A stretch of DNA of 64,000 nt from Metarhizium brunneum (lineage: Eukaryota; Ascomycota; Sordariomycetes; Hypocreales; Clavicipitaceae). The position numbers and the translations under genes were made by a program. The notes under the pieces are model-generated. The model was not told where the DNA came from, did no database searches, and saw only the letters and a program-made list of their open reading frames with translations. The stretch covers positions 3,410,001 to 3,474,000 of the forward strand of contig NC_089427.1 of assembly GCF_013426205.1 (NCBI RefSeq). Reading direction: 5' to 3'. Positions within the stretch are counted from its first letter, which is position 1, and the number at the start of each line of letters is the position of its first letter. This document shows positions 1 through 14,664 of this stretch, one piece after another.

Positions 1-824
1 CCGTAGCTCCTCCCCCGTTTCGGCTTCCCCGTCATCCCGGCATTGAAGAGCACCGGGTCGTCGAGCGGCACCTTGGAAAACTTCTTCTCCAGGCCCGACT
101 TGAAGTCCACGTCGGCCTCGAGGGTAATCTTCGCGCGAAAGGGCTGGCCGTCCTCCCGGCGCAAAAGTACGGCGACCGTGACCGCGTCGGGGACGCCCGT
201 CGCCCGGCGCCTGTTCTCCTGGAGATTCCACACCGCCGCCGTCGACTCGCCCGAGTTTCTGCCCGTCCCCAGGTTGATGCTCCCGGTGACAGTGGTGGCG
301 TCGCTGACGTCTCTGCTAATTGTCTTCTCCAGCGTGGCCGACCCCCCGGCGTCGAGGAGGGACGCGCCCGAGACGCCCAGCTTGAGCTCGCCCCCGCTCT
401 TGGTCGACTCATGGTCCGTTGTCGGCATCACGGTCCATCTCTCATCGGGGGCAATGGCGTCGACGGTGGGCGTGCCGTGGTGCGCGCTGGCGGCTAGGAA
501 CTCGACGTGGACGCGTGCTCGGATGACGCGCCGCGAGCTCTTCTGCGGGTCGAAGCGGAAGCGGAACACCAGGAGCGTGGCCTCGTCCCCGTCGTCGTCG
601 TAGGTGCCGTGCCGAACCTCTAGCAGCTCGACGCGGCTGTGTATGTTGCCCCTCGTGCGCTCAATGACGTTGCGCCTTTCCCAGTCGTCGACTGAGGCAT
701 TCTCGGTGCGAAAGGTGTCGTCTTCGCCGGGCACGGCGTCGCCGAGGGGTACCTCGAGCGCGAGAAGGGGTTCCTCTTCGTCGCCCGGCGCGGTGGAAGG
801 GACGTGTTTTTGTGCTTCTGCCAT
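1..824 (-). CDS. Partial unknown protein, 5' part only (runs off the window)
   Basis: The minus-strand frame starts at ATG 822-824 (MAEAQKHVPS...) and stays open to base 3, so about 274 codons are visible and the 3' end lies outside the window. The long plus-strand frame over the same bases is a GC-rich shadow. I do not recognise the family. The N-terminal ~35 residues are acidic. The rest is mixed and charged, with no signal peptide, no membrane segment and one Gly/Ser/Thr-rich stretch in the middle (around the SGGELKLGVSG and GGSATLEKTIS motifs). It looks like a soluble cytosolic protein, possibly beta-rich. It is transcribed away from the NLR-like gene that starts at 1562, and about 740 bp separates the two starts. 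The function is unknown; that it is a gene is likely from frame length, codon use and start context. Confidence 0.6.
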   Translation of the reverse strand, partial: MAEAQKHVPSTAPGDEEEPLLALEVPLGDAVPGEDDTFRTENASVDDWERRNVIERTRGNIHSRVELLEVRHGTYDDDGDEATLLVFRFRFDPQKSSRRVIRARVHVEFLAASAHHGTPTVDAIAPDERWTVMPTTDHESTKSGGELKLGVSGASLLDAGGSATLEKTISRDVSDATTVTGSINLGTGRNSGESTAAVWNLQENRRRATGVPDAVTVAVLLRREDGQPFRAKITLEADVDFKSGLEKKFSKVPLDDPVLFNAGMTGKPKRGRSY

Positions 825-1561
825 GGTGGAAGTATTTGACCGGAGCGGGTGCCTGACTGTTGCGTACCAACGATGATATCCTACGGTATATTAGTGTACT
901 CGATATCTCGTGGTATGTTCGTGTCTACCTACTATCTTTCAGTTTATTCGTTTATACCTCCTAGTATGGGTAAATAAGTTGTGTCATAGCCTGTAGGCGG
1001 GAGGGGATACGGCCATGTCAAAGATTGAGATCTGATTCCCGCTCTACTACAGCAGAAGTGAGGAAGAGGGAAGACGTTCCAATTTATTACCACGCATAAG
1101 CATCGTGGTATTATTCTCGTCTACCACATGTTCTTCACCGTCCAGGTCACAGCGGGGAGGCCACGGCCAGGATACAGCTCGGAGGTAGCAGGTACCTTTA
1201 CAGTAAGACAGGGTAATACCCCTGAGCTAAACGCGGTAAAGTCCAATAAATCCATAGCAGGGGTCATATCAAAGCGCAACCAATCTAAAGCTGGCCAGGC
1301 CCTGGCAGCGGGTGGCTGAGCGGGCGAGCTGCATCCATGGAACTTGGCACAGGGGCCCATCTTATGCGTGCCTAGGCGTCATCACCGAGCTTCTTTCTTT
1401 GATTTGGAGGTGCTTCGAGCGACGGCGGAAGGCAAAGAGTCAATATTTGACCACATCACGTTCGCTGTCGCACGACATGTACTATCAGGCGTTGTAAATG
1501 CGTACACTAACCGATAGGCAAATACATATCGTCGTATACCAAGGCTAGACGTGACTTGGCC
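825..1561. other. Divergent intergenic region, no gene seen
   Basis: This spacer lies between two divergent starts and should hold both promoters. Short open frames occur on both strands at 1121-1360, but none has a convincing start, splice site or protein-like composition. I see no clear TATA box, repeat or RNA gene. Confidence 0.5.
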
Positions 1562-4500
1562 ATGTCTCTCAAGGCCGACACGCCGTCGGTCGACACACAA
1601 CAACAGGCTCAGATTGAATCGACGTCGTCCGCCGTTGCTGATGCTGATGCGAATGCTTCACAGCCGGAACCTCATAGAAACGGCGTCGTGGTCCGTGATC
1701 CCGATCTTGACCCCAACGCAGCCATTGGCTTTGAGTGAGTTCATTAGAGAAACAGGCATATTGATTCAAGATAAGGCTGGTGCTAATAGTCCATTTCTCT
1801 AGTGTCGTTGGGGTCCACGGGCTCCATGGCCAGAGCTGGAATTCCTGGAAGGCCTCAGATCCGGGACCACAAGCCGGCACCTGGCTCGGTCACGACTGGG
1901 GAAACGTACCATGCAAGTCGGCAAGAGTTATTCTATATGGATATGACTCGGACGAGGATTCTGGCAATTGCTACACGTTACGGGGAGTGTATCACGAGGC
2001 CCATGCCCTCCTGGATCGGCTGTTGGAGCTTCGTTCGCCTAAAGTTTTGGTTTGTCTTGCGCACTGAGTGTACTTGACTGAGCAGTGACTGATGTGAATG
2101 AGTTGCCCTAGGATAAAAGGCGGCCCATCATCTTTGTATCTCATGACATGGGAGGGCTGATAGTAAAAGCTGTGAGTTGTCATGGAGCTGTGTCAAGCTC
2201 ACCCCCCGGTTTTGAGAGCCTGTTTCAATGCGGACCATGGCTAATTCATAAAATAGGCCTTGAGTCTAGCTACAGACAGCAAAGAAAAGTATGCTGACAT
2301 TTTGTATTCATGTCGTGCCATTGTACGTCACCCACCGTCGAGCCGCCTAGGGATTGTTGTCGTGTTCTCATATCCAAGTAATAGATCTTCATCGGTTACC
2401 CCCATAGGCCACTCTCGCCAGGTGATCTTGAGGAACAACTTTGTCGTCTCCTGTCCCTCAGAAGGGATCGCCATCGGCACGGAAACTCGATGCGGCTCGT
2501 CAAGAGCCTTGCTGAAACTATAACCCACGTCAACCATGCCTTTGTCCACACCAAGCTGCTGACCCAAGCAAAGATGGTAAACATGTACTCCACACACGAG
2601 GATGCGGCGAAAAGTGTAAGTGGACGAATGCCGTTGCGACAAGGAAATTCTGCGCCATCTTGCCCTTGTGTGTGCTAATATTTAGCCATTCAGGTCTTTG
2701 GCCAGTTCACCATGACAATAGGCATCCCGCAAGAGTACAGAGTGCCCAGCGGCGAAGCGCATATGGACCTAACCCGGTGTTCGGACAATGACTCCCACCC
2801 AATCAAGGGTTTGCCAGACCAAGACTGGCTAGGTATTTGCATCTGCTCAAGACTTGAAATCATGGGCTGACGAGGTATTATAGAGGGAGAGTACACACCC
2901 AGTCAAGTCAATATCCTGCGGAGGGTGGCAGATCAAGCACCGCTATGTTACCCGTCTCTAAATGAGGCGGCTGAAATGGACCAGTCGGCAGTTGATGGCG
3001 CGATCAAGCTAAAAGGGAACCATATACTGCATGTCCAGTGCTCCTCGGGTACAGTTATCGCTTCGGAAATGGTGCGAACCTATCTCAGGGACAGCTCTCA
3101 AATGATGCTTTACTTCCGCTTCGACGCCCACGATGTCCGATGCAACAGCTCGCAGGCGGCCCTGGCGTCATTCGTGGCCCAAATCATCTTCCAATGCCTC
3201 CAAACCCGGCGTCCTGCTATCCAGAGCATAATTGAAAATCTCGAAAGCACCAAAGCCTGGCCTACAGACGACTTGTTTGCTTATTGGCAGTACCTGAGAG
3301 TGTACGCAGGTGAGCTGATATCTCGGGACTACTTCCGTTCTTTTCCAGCATGCACCGAGTCTATTCATGTGTTGGAGTGTTTTGACGAGTGCAACGACTC
3401 ACTGCTGTGGTTACTCTCGGAGCTCAAAGCCCATTTTTCAAGGACCGAGGACAATTTGAAACTCGTCATTACGACAACAAAAGGCACCCAAGGGGACTTG
3501 CAAATTGCTGAAGCACTCTCCCACTTCCCCCAAGACGCCGTTTCACGTATTGAATACTCGCTCCCTGATGCCGTCCCCGTTCAAGTTGGGTTCGAAACAT
3601 CAATGCTTACCCAAGAAAACCCCAGATACGCCGCTGAGCATCTCCAGAGTGCTACCAAGTCATTGATTTCTCGCTTCTCAAATGACGAGTCTCTGTGCCG
3701 GCTCTTGATGGAGTGGCTCAGGTCAACACCGAACCCGTCCGACTCCGTCCCTAGGCTTCTGGGGAAATTAGAGACACCCAGACCGGAGCTCCTATTTGAG
3801 GCGGTCCTGTCGGAAATCCCGAGCGAACGCCGACCCTGGGCTCAGAAGCTGATTTCGTGGGTGCTGTCGGCTGTCAGACCATTAAGGACGGTTGAGTTCT
3901 GCGTCGTCTCAGATCTGTGTCTCGGCTCAGTAAAAAGGACTGCTGGTGACGCGGACCAAGGCAACACAACTGCTCACAACACTATTGCACACACCCTGCA
4001 ATTGCTTGGTGGGATTCTTGTCGTAGTCCACGATGAGATTCAGTTCTGTCACTCGGCAATTCGTCCGTGGCTCGAGTCCAGTGAGCGCGACCAGCAACAT
4101 CCGGGTCCCAATGGGTGGTATTTGCAGACGACAGAACGCGGCCGTCATTTGGACATTCTGCAGACTTGTTTGGCGCACTTACGCGGTGGCAATGACCAAA
4201 CGGGGTCGGGTGCTTCACTACTACCATATGCGGTTGAGTTTTGGACCAGGCATTTGACACAGGCTGGCCCGCTGGATGATATCTTGGAAACAGTCTTCCA
4301 TCATCCCCCGACCTTGAAACGATGGATCGACGCATATTCGGCGTTGCCGGCTTTCCATGAAAGAATTCCCTTGGGTAGCAGAACGCCTCTTCCGGTCGCA
4401 GCACACTTTGGACTTGATAACCTCGTCGCGTCTCTTTTGGAAGTGCACAAGGATGACGTTGAATTGCGTGGCCTGGCCTTGGTTGAGGCAGCGAGGCAAG

Positions 4501-7444
4501 ATAGGCTCTCTACTCTTCGACTTATCCTCGATTCATGCCTGTCCGATCTGGATTTTGACGATGATTACTTGCATAGTGCCGTCAAAGTTGCGGCATTCAG
4601 TGGAAACCTAGATCTGTTCCCGGAGTTGGTGAATCACATTCCCAAACCACCCCATGACATTCCCAGGCGAAGGCCCAAAGAAGAATATACGACGACACAG
4701 CAAACAGAACAGTCTGCTAGCAGTAAAGATCATGCGACCAATATCCTAGACGGCGAAGGGCTTAATAACCAAGAGGTCACAATCCTCGTTGAAGGCAATG
4801 ATCCGTTGCTTTGGTTGGCATTCCCACTGTGCCGTGCTTCCTCGCTGGGCATGGAAGATGTTGTCGCCAAACTCCTGGCCTTGGGATCAGATCCCAACCC
4901 TCCAAAAACATTGCTGTTCGACCATTTGGCACCGCTCCATCTTGCAGGTCGAGGCTGCCACGCCGGCGTTGCTAAACTATTAGTAGATGCAGGTGCAAGT
5001 TTGACCGCCAAGACAAAACTCGGCGAGACACCATTACATATTGCCGCCGCCTTCGGCTCACAGGATATAGTAAAGATGCTCTTGGATAATGGAGCTGCCG
5101 TTGATATCAAGGATAAATATGGGTTGACGCCTTTGCAATCTGCGTGTGAAAGGGGGCATTTCCTCGCAGCCGAAACTATTCTTAGGCACAGGAAAATGCA
5201 GGACTATCTACCTCCCGAGGCTGAAGACCAGCCCTTGGTATCGAGTGTACGAAGAGGGTATTACAAGACTGCCCAAGTTCTACTTCGTAATGGCGCTGAT
5301 CCCAACGCCATCGACGGTGGCGGAACAGCACTGCTTCAGGCTGTTGCCGGTAAAAACTTGGACATGATCAAACTACTCGTAGATTTTGGTGCAGATGTCA
5401 ACAAGGTAGAAGCTGTGAGGTGGCAGTTCCCACCACGTACGTTAGCACCAAATGTTTCCACGAAGCGCTACAATACTGACTCGTCCCAGTTTTCGTGGCA
5501 GCAAGCGACGATTATCTCGAGGCCGTCCGGTACCTGATCTCAAACAAGGCAGATGTCAACATGCGTGATGGGAATGGTAACAGCCCCCTCTGGATTGCTG
5601 CGCTTTACGGCTACACCGAAACTGTGCGAGTTCTTGCCGAGGCCAACGCAGGTGTCAACGATGTCTGTGGCGACGGCGAATGGCTGCCGCTGCATGCTGC
5701 CTACGAACACCCGGATACCACCAGTGCACTTGTTGACCTTGGCGCAGACACAACAAGGGAAACTGGACGAAACGGGACGCCGCTGGAGTATGCCATCAAC
5801 TATGGTCAGGTCGAAACCTGCAAGGTGCTTCTCAACGAGCCCAAGGACAAGCCTGACCTCACACGCGGGTCGACCCAAGAGATGGTGGCATATGCCGTTG
5901 AAGAAGGCTACAGTGACGTGGTTTCATTGATGCTGGAGGCCGGAGTTGATGTGAATGCGGTAAATGAGGAAAACCGAACCCTCGTCAGCTGTGCCCTCGC
6001 TGCCGGGCACGAGGACATGGTCCGCACCATCTTGGAGTACCGTCCAGACCTGGACATTCGAGACGTGAATGAATGCACGGCGCTACACTGCATCACCCAG
6101 AAGACTACTGTCGGATCGGTTCGCCACGTTGTCAATGCCGGGTGCAAGTTGGACGGAATCGACAAGTACAAGTTGACACCTCTACTGTCCGCGATTGAGG
6201 CCGGAAATGACGAGGTTGTCGAGTATCTTCTCACCAAAAAGGCCATCACGGCTACTCTTTCCACCCCCGTGGAGAGATGGGGAGCACCCTTGCATGGGGC
6301 CTGCGAAGTTGGTACTCTGCGAATGGTCGAGTTGCTTCTCCAAAGTGGCTCGGACGTCAACTTTGATTGCCGAAACGCCAATGGCACGCCCCTAATGGCA
6401 ACCAGCGGCCGCACCCATCGCGAAGACGATGCAGACAAAGAGAAGATATTCAGACTTCTCCTCGAAAAGGGCGCCGACCCTACTCTCCGTGGGGGCTTTT
6501 CAAGCTATCCAATCATCTCTGCCAGTCTGGGATGCAAGAGCAGCATCGTAAAGAGCCTCCTCGATCGCAAGGTATCCGTCGATGTGCAGGATTCCTGCGG
6601 CAGGAAACCGGCGCACGTTGCCTGCTACAACTCCCTCGAGGTTCTTACTCTGCTCCGGGTCCCGGACTCGGATTTCGCCATCAAAGACGCCGTTGGCCGA
6701 GTGCCCCTCCATTATGCCGTTCTCAGCGGACAAGTCGACCTGCTGAAGGAAGTTCTTGCGCGCTCTATGCGGGTCGGTGTTGACGTCAACGTCAGGGACA
6801 AGGACGGCTGGACACCCCTTCTCTGGGCGGCGCGTGCTGCGAACATTGTGGTATGGGAAGATAGGCGAGCGGCACACCACGATGAAACAGTCACTTTCCT
6901 GCTTGACAATGGCGCAGACCCGTGTGTTTCTGGTCGAGGACCCTTGGGCGACTGGACTGCCCTGGAAGTTGCCCAGTATCATAATTATGATAGGTTCGTT
7001 TGTTGCAAGCCTTGTAGCCAGGCCCCATCCCGATTTTCCATAGTCGTTTGCTGACGCGCCCTTTGCTCGGTGATTAGTATTCCTGGCCTTGCGGAGGCGA
7101 ATGTCTCGTCGCGAAGGCCATCTTCGAGGCGGAAAAGGAGGGGAAGGCGGGTGGAGAGATGGTTCTGTGATTGTTGCGAAGTCGAGCTGTGGGGAGTCTA
7201 CTTTACATGCACAGACTGCTACAACTACACGTTATGCTTCAAGTGCTATAAACACAGCTCCATCGTGCACCCTGGTCATGGGTTTAGGGACTCTGGGGAC
7301 GACTTTGACGTGGAGGAAGATGCGGCTGAGAAGACGGAGTCGGGGCCAGCTGGGCCTGTCAACGGGGATGCTGTGCTAGTCGAGGAAGAGGGTCCGGTAT
7401 ATGACTTTGATCAGGAGATTGTGGGCGATGATGGTTCGATGTGA
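1562..7444 (+). CDS. NLR-like protein: alpha/beta-hydrolase, NACHT-like, ankyrin repeats, C-terminal ZZ zinc finger
   Basis: Nine exons give a continuous frame of 1779 aa: 1562-1734, 1803-2049, 2112-2171, 2257-2322, 2385-2615, 2694-2832, 2884-5436, 5490-6993, 7078-7444. The N-terminal ~300 residues look like the lipase-type alpha/beta-hydrolase of fungal SesB/NACHT proteins, with GVHGLHG near 61-67, a strand ending YGYDS, and an elbow SHDMGG at 150-155, where Asp152 replaces the usual Ser. The NACHT-like region follows. Its P-loop is degenerate (CSSGTVIAS, about 358-366) and lacks GKS/T, but the Walker-B-like FDEC (~471) remains. Ankyrin repeats run from about residue 800 to 1650. A basic stretch (1675-1682) precedes a ZZ finger (CDCC...CTDC...CFKC...HPGH, about 1688-1730) and an acidic tail. 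The family acts in non-self recognition and regulated cell death. Whether this one still signals is doubtful given the two altered sites. An alternative view is an early pseudogene, but no stop breaks the frame. Confidence 0.85.
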
Positions 7445-8143
7445 GACTGGGAGGTCTTTGAATAGTAAAGTTCGTTATGTAGGACTATTTGCTGCGCAAC
7501 TGGGTACATCGAAAAGATTGCTTATGATGAGGGAAGCCATGAGGCCGAGTGAGGCCGAGCAGAGAAAAATCACGTTGAACAATCGCATCCCGCAGGCTTT
7601 CAGGAAGCAGTGATGAGATGGTGACATAGTGGCGAACTGTGAATATAGGTTGTGATGTGTGCGTACAGTTTTGTCGTCACAATTTCACGGTTCAATGTTT
7701 GAAGACGACCAGCTTTCGCAGTGTCACGTGAGACAGTTGGCAACCAGTGGCGGGACCGGAGCCAGCTGCCCGGTCCAGGCCTTGAATTAGCTCACGTTAG
7801 CCCAATTGTCCGGTCTCCGGCAAACTGCTGGGTGCCTCATACCCTGCCACCTCGCTGTACCTCTCCGTCGCGGTAGCCACCCGAAAACCACCAGTTGACC
7901 CGGCCCGGATCAACCATGCCACACCACAATTAACTCATTCCCCCCACCTTCCATGGTCCTCACCTCTTCCGTCCTTGCAGCCCTCAGCACTGCATCACCA
8001 CCACCATCATCATTAACCTCCTCGCCAGTGTTTCTGACTCGCCTCTCTGGCTCTGCGTATCATCATCAACCTGTGTCTGCGTCGCGGCGCCAACCGCCCA
8101 TTGCCAGCGATCCAGTCATCTTCCAGCTAGTCCCCGCCCCGCC
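7445..8143. other. Intergenic region and leader of snf1
   Basis: The first half is the 3' flank of the NLR-like gene. The second half (about 7840-8143) is C/T-rich with CCA runs, as in fungal 5' leaders, and ends in the kinase start. A 151-codon frame from 7953 overlaps that start in another frame and is not supported as a gene. Confidence 0.5.
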
Positions 8144-10554
<2,411 letters not shown>

Positions 10555-11091
10555 TGAGGAGGGACATGGAGGTAGAAGGCGGATTTTGGCGGTGGTTAGA
10601 GGAGCTGAAATGTGATGACTGATGAAATTTTCGCCGCTGTAGCAGAGTGCGAGCCCTGGTTTATTTTATTTTATTTTTCTTGGGAGTACGGAGTCTGTAC
10701 AGACAGCTTGCCCCAGCGTTGGCGAGTGTAGGCAGGGCAGTCAGCGGGTATTACTATAGAATCGGACGGTCATTATACCCGCATTGGTGCGATGCTGCCG
10801 AACAGCGGTGGACATGGAACACACGTCGGTTGTGTACTTGAATAACTACATTTCTCTACCATGCTGCTGCTACCAAGGGATTTTGATTTGTGACAGCTAC
10901 AAAAAAAGATGTATCATCATTAACGGCAGGCAATCGAAGGGTCAATGACTGCGGGATGAAAACGATGCCCCGCCCCCACGAAGTCGAAACAATTTCTCTA
11001 CATACACGAACCCTGTTTTTCTTTTCTTTTCCGGCATAAAAAAAAAAGGACTTGTTAGGAAATGTACACGCTTCAGATGCCCACATGCACC
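10555..11091. other. Convergent 3' flanks of snf1 and isocitrate lyase
   Basis: Both genes end here (stops at 10554 and 11092), so the ~540 bp should carry two 3' UTRs and polyadenylation signals. T-rich and A-rich runs at 10664-10680 and 11038-11047 fit that. No further gene is seen. Confidence 0.5.
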
Positions 11092-13076
11092 TCAGTGGAA
11101 CTGGTCCTCGGTGACGCCCTTGCCCATGGCGGCCGTGGAGCTCACGCCGCCGGTGACCATCTTCTGCAGCTCGTCGACGTACGAGGCGCCGCTCCACTTC
11201 TGGTGCTTGACGACGTCGACGCCGCCGTCCATCTCGGGCTCCTGGACGAGCTCGCCGTAGGCGCGCATGCCGTGGGCGGCGTAGGCGCGTGCGAACTGGT
11301 CGCTGATGAGGGCGGTGGTGTGCAGACCCGCGAGGGTGATGAACTGCCAGCAGTAGCCGAGCTGGGCCAGGCGGCGGATGTACGTCTCCTGGTCGGCGCG
11401 CGGCATGGCGGCCTTCCAGTTGAAGCTGGGGCTGAGGTTGTAGGCGAGCTTCTGCTCGGGGCGGGCGGCGTGCACGCCGTCGGCGAACTCCTTGGCCTGC
11501 GCGAAGTCGGGCAGCTTGCTCTCCATCCAGACGGCGTCGCAGAAGGGCCCGTAGGCGACGGCGCGGGCGACGGCGCACGCGCACCCGCCCCGGAGGCGGT
11601 GGTAGCCCTCGCGCGTGCGCGGCGCGTCCCAGTCGAAGAAGACGTCGGCGCCGAGGAGGCCGCGGGCCACGGCGCGCGCCTCGCCGTTGGACTTGCCGCG
11701 CGCCTGGGCGAGGTACTGCCGCTCGAGGCCGGTCTTGTCGGGGGAGGCGGAGGCCGCGATGGCCGCGAGCACCGCCTCGTCGAAGCGCATCAGCTTGGCG
11801 GCCGCGAGCCACTCGTCCTCGATCTGCTGCAGGGCGTCGCCGGTCTTGCCGGCCTTTTCGGCCGCCGTCATGAGGTCGTTGAGCGGCTGGAGCGACGGGT
11901 TGGTCGAGCCGAGGATGAAGGCGTGGTCGCGGGGGTCGATGGTCGTGGTGATGAGCGTCGCGGCCTCGGCGTCGGTGCGCGCCACGGCAATCAGGTCCGT
12001 GCCTGGGAGGGGCTGTCAGCTACCTACGATGAGAAGAGGAAGAGGTTCTTTTTTCTTTGCCATTGTTTGGTCGTGGGGTGACTCTTTGTGAAGCACCGTC
12101 GGGGACTGGACTGGGGCAACATTCACATGCCAGCTCTATCCATGTATTCGCCGGCACATGACACGACAACGAGGGCGCATATTTAATAAAAAAAAGGACA
12201 ACTCACCCATAATGTCGGCCTGCGCTCGAATCGCAACCAGCCGGCTAATGTGCTCGCTCGTCGGCACCAGCACCTTGCCCGCCATGTGGCCGCACTTCTT
12301 GGTGCCGGGCGCCTGGTCCTCGATGTGGATGCCGGCGGCGCCCTTCTCGACAAACAGCTTGGTGAGCTTCATGACGGCCGTCAGGCCGCCGTGGCCCGTG
12401 TCGGCGTCGGCGATAATGGGACGCAGGTAGTCGACGTTGGCCGCCTGGCCGCGCTGGGCCCGGGGCGTGCTGAGCCGCTCCTGGCGCTGCTTGCGGTCGT
12501 GGAAGAGCTGCGCCATGAACAGGTGGCCGACCTTGTTGGGAACCGTCGTCTGTACGCAGTCAGCATTGCCATTGGGGTCCGTCGTGGCCCGGGAAACCGT
12601 ACGTATGGGTAGTCGGCCAGATCGGGACCGGGCTCGTCCGACGCCGACGCCGTCGAGGACGACTGCCAGCCCGAGACGTAGACGGTGTCGAGGTACTTGG
12701 CCATCTGGGTGACCATGGTGGGCTCCAAGCAGCCGTACGTGTACGAGGCGTCCTTGTTCTGCGGTTGTCTCGTCTGTCAGCCTTCTTGTCAAGTTTGCTT
12801 TGCCGGGCATCCCTCGGCTCGTGTGTGTGATCATTGATGTCTGACCTTGAACCGGTCCTCGAGAATCTTCCACAGCTTCTTGGCCTGTGTGTTGCTGGGG
12901 TACTCAATCTTCAGGTGGCCTCTCTTGGAGACAATCTGCTCCGCGGTGAACGGCCGCTTGGTATATCGCCAGCGCGAGTCGGCCCACCAGCTCTTGACCT
13001 GCGCGACCTCCTTGGCGAAGAGCTCGTCTTCCACGTCTGCGTTGACGGCGGGGTTGACCATGTTGTTGGCGGCCAT
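11092..13076 (-). CDS. icl1: Isocitrate lyase (glyoxylate cycle)
   Basis: Four exons on the minus strand (13076-12846, 12758-12603, 12549-12207, 12002-11092) encode 546 aa, the usual length for fungal isocitrate lyase. The catalytic motif KKCGH is at about 213-217. The substrate and Mg-binding stretch DADTGHGG (178-185) and the WQFITLAG motif near the C-terminus are also present. The enzyme splits isocitrate to glyoxylate and succinate, usually in glyoxysomes/peroxisomes, for growth on acetate and fatty acids. The protein ends EDQFH and lacks a canonical SKL-type tripeptide. The third intron (12003-12206, 204 bp) is long compared with all others here. The exon frame is very GC-rich, which creates long false frames on both strands. 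Control by Snf1 relief of glucose repression and by an acetate-responsive activator is known for the family and is not shown by this sequence. Confidence 0.95.
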
Positions 13077-14664
13077 GATTGCGGCTGTCTGCTTTTCACG
13101 TTTCCTTTTGTTCTTGCCCGTTGGATCAAGGCTGTGTTGTCAAGATGCGAATCTAGGGATCCGGCAAAGGAGATTCACCTAGATGAGTCGAGGATATAGG
13201 GGTTTGGAGGGGATAGGGGAAAAGCAAAAAAATAAAGAAAACCAGCCGTTTTGGAGGCACGAGAGGCAAAGTTAAGAGTCACCGCTCGGCATGTCCCAAG
13301 GTCTGCATATGACTTACACCTCGGAACTTGGCCGCCCCACGAGCTTGCTGGGCGAGTTTTGGCAGGACAGTGTGGTTGCGCCCGTGGCTCGGGATAGTCC
13401 GGACAGTGTGTGTCGGAGTCCGCACGAAGATCGAGAACATGCTCCTTGTGGCGCATACCATCCGTTTGAATCTCTGACGTCCTCTGCTCTGATCGGAACC
13501 GGCATGGGGGCGTGTCTGGCGCTCGGCTCAAAGGCTCGAATGCTTTGGTGACGGCACGGCGCCGTGGCCAATCAGAGCCGTGGCAATAATACCCGCCATT
13601 GGCCGAGGTTGGCCACGGAGCGATGTGGTTCTTGGTGGCCCGGAACGGTCCCCGCGTGTTCTTGTCCAAGCGTTGCATTACTTGTGTGTGCCATGAGGTG
13701 TAAAAAAAAAAGTCATCAAAAAAACACAGGCAGCTCCATCTCTACACCAATGGTTTGCCTCGCGAAGCAATCGCGCACATTGCCTCTCAAGTCAGTCCAC
13801 GCTGAAGAATAAACTGCTTCGTGGTGCATCTCGGCACAAGAGCGCCCCACACCGTGCATCTGCTTTCCCTCCTTCCCCCACACCACTACAACGCCAGGCA
13901 CTCATTGGACGGCGCCCCATATTGCACGCCACGACGCCCCCCGGATCCAGCCCCTCCATTCCGGCGCACCGGAAGTCCTGACATGTGAACGAATCGGCAC
14001 CGGCACGGCCAGTCATGGTCGCCTCGTCGCCATGTGTGTGCCATTCATCTGCTGAATCAAGGCGGCCATGCAACTCGACTGGATTTGCCCGTGATATCCG
14101 TTTTATCCACTGCATTCACGTTGCACCTCACAGTGCCAGACCTGACGCTTCTTGGCACAAGCCCTCGCATGACGGTCCTTTGCAGCCCGTACTTAATATA
14201 CCCATTTCACTTGTTGGCAGTTTGGACAAAATATTGTTAATGGCCTGGCATGTTTTCTTCTGGCTGAAACGGGCATTACCGACCACGGACCACGGAGGAC
14301 AGAGGACAAAACAACGGCCGGACGGGGCCCTTGATGGACTTGACGCTTCACTCCTCTGACCAAGAATAGTGTCTTGGCTGACATGTCCGGAGCCCAATAT
14401 TGACAGACGGCTGTCACATGATGCCCCTTGCTTGACCATTGTGCCACAGACGTCCAGGGACCTTTGTCATGTGCTGCTGACTCTTGTTCTGCAGCCCATT
14501 CCTTCGACTTCGATTCGATACCAACTCTGAAAGATACGCTGCACGCTTCATTAACAGTGCAATTAATTGGTACCTACTTTTGAACATACACACACACACG
14601 CTGTAGAAATGCCATTTCACGCTTTCTTTACCCGCCACCTTGAGCCGCTTCATGCCGCTACTAC
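13077..14664. other. Promoter region of isocitrate lyase and 3' flank of trehalase
   Basis: This 1.6-kb spacer is long for the gene-dense part of the window, which fits a heavily regulated isocitrate lyase promoter. Frames of 80-170 codons on both strands (such as 13175-13678 minus) are Pro/Arg/Ser-rich and look like chance frames. No TATA box is obvious. Confidence 0.5.

Noticed and set aside
43..603. 186-codon plus-strand frame
   Set aside because: It mirrors the minus-strand partial gene in a GC-rich stretch; the product is Ser/Arg/Thr-rich without structure, and the minus frame has better codon use.
10856..12081. Two frames of over 300 codons (one on each strand) across isocitrate lyase
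   Set aside because: Both are shadows of the GC-rich lyase exon; the products are Arg/Gly/Ala-rich and lack any family signature.
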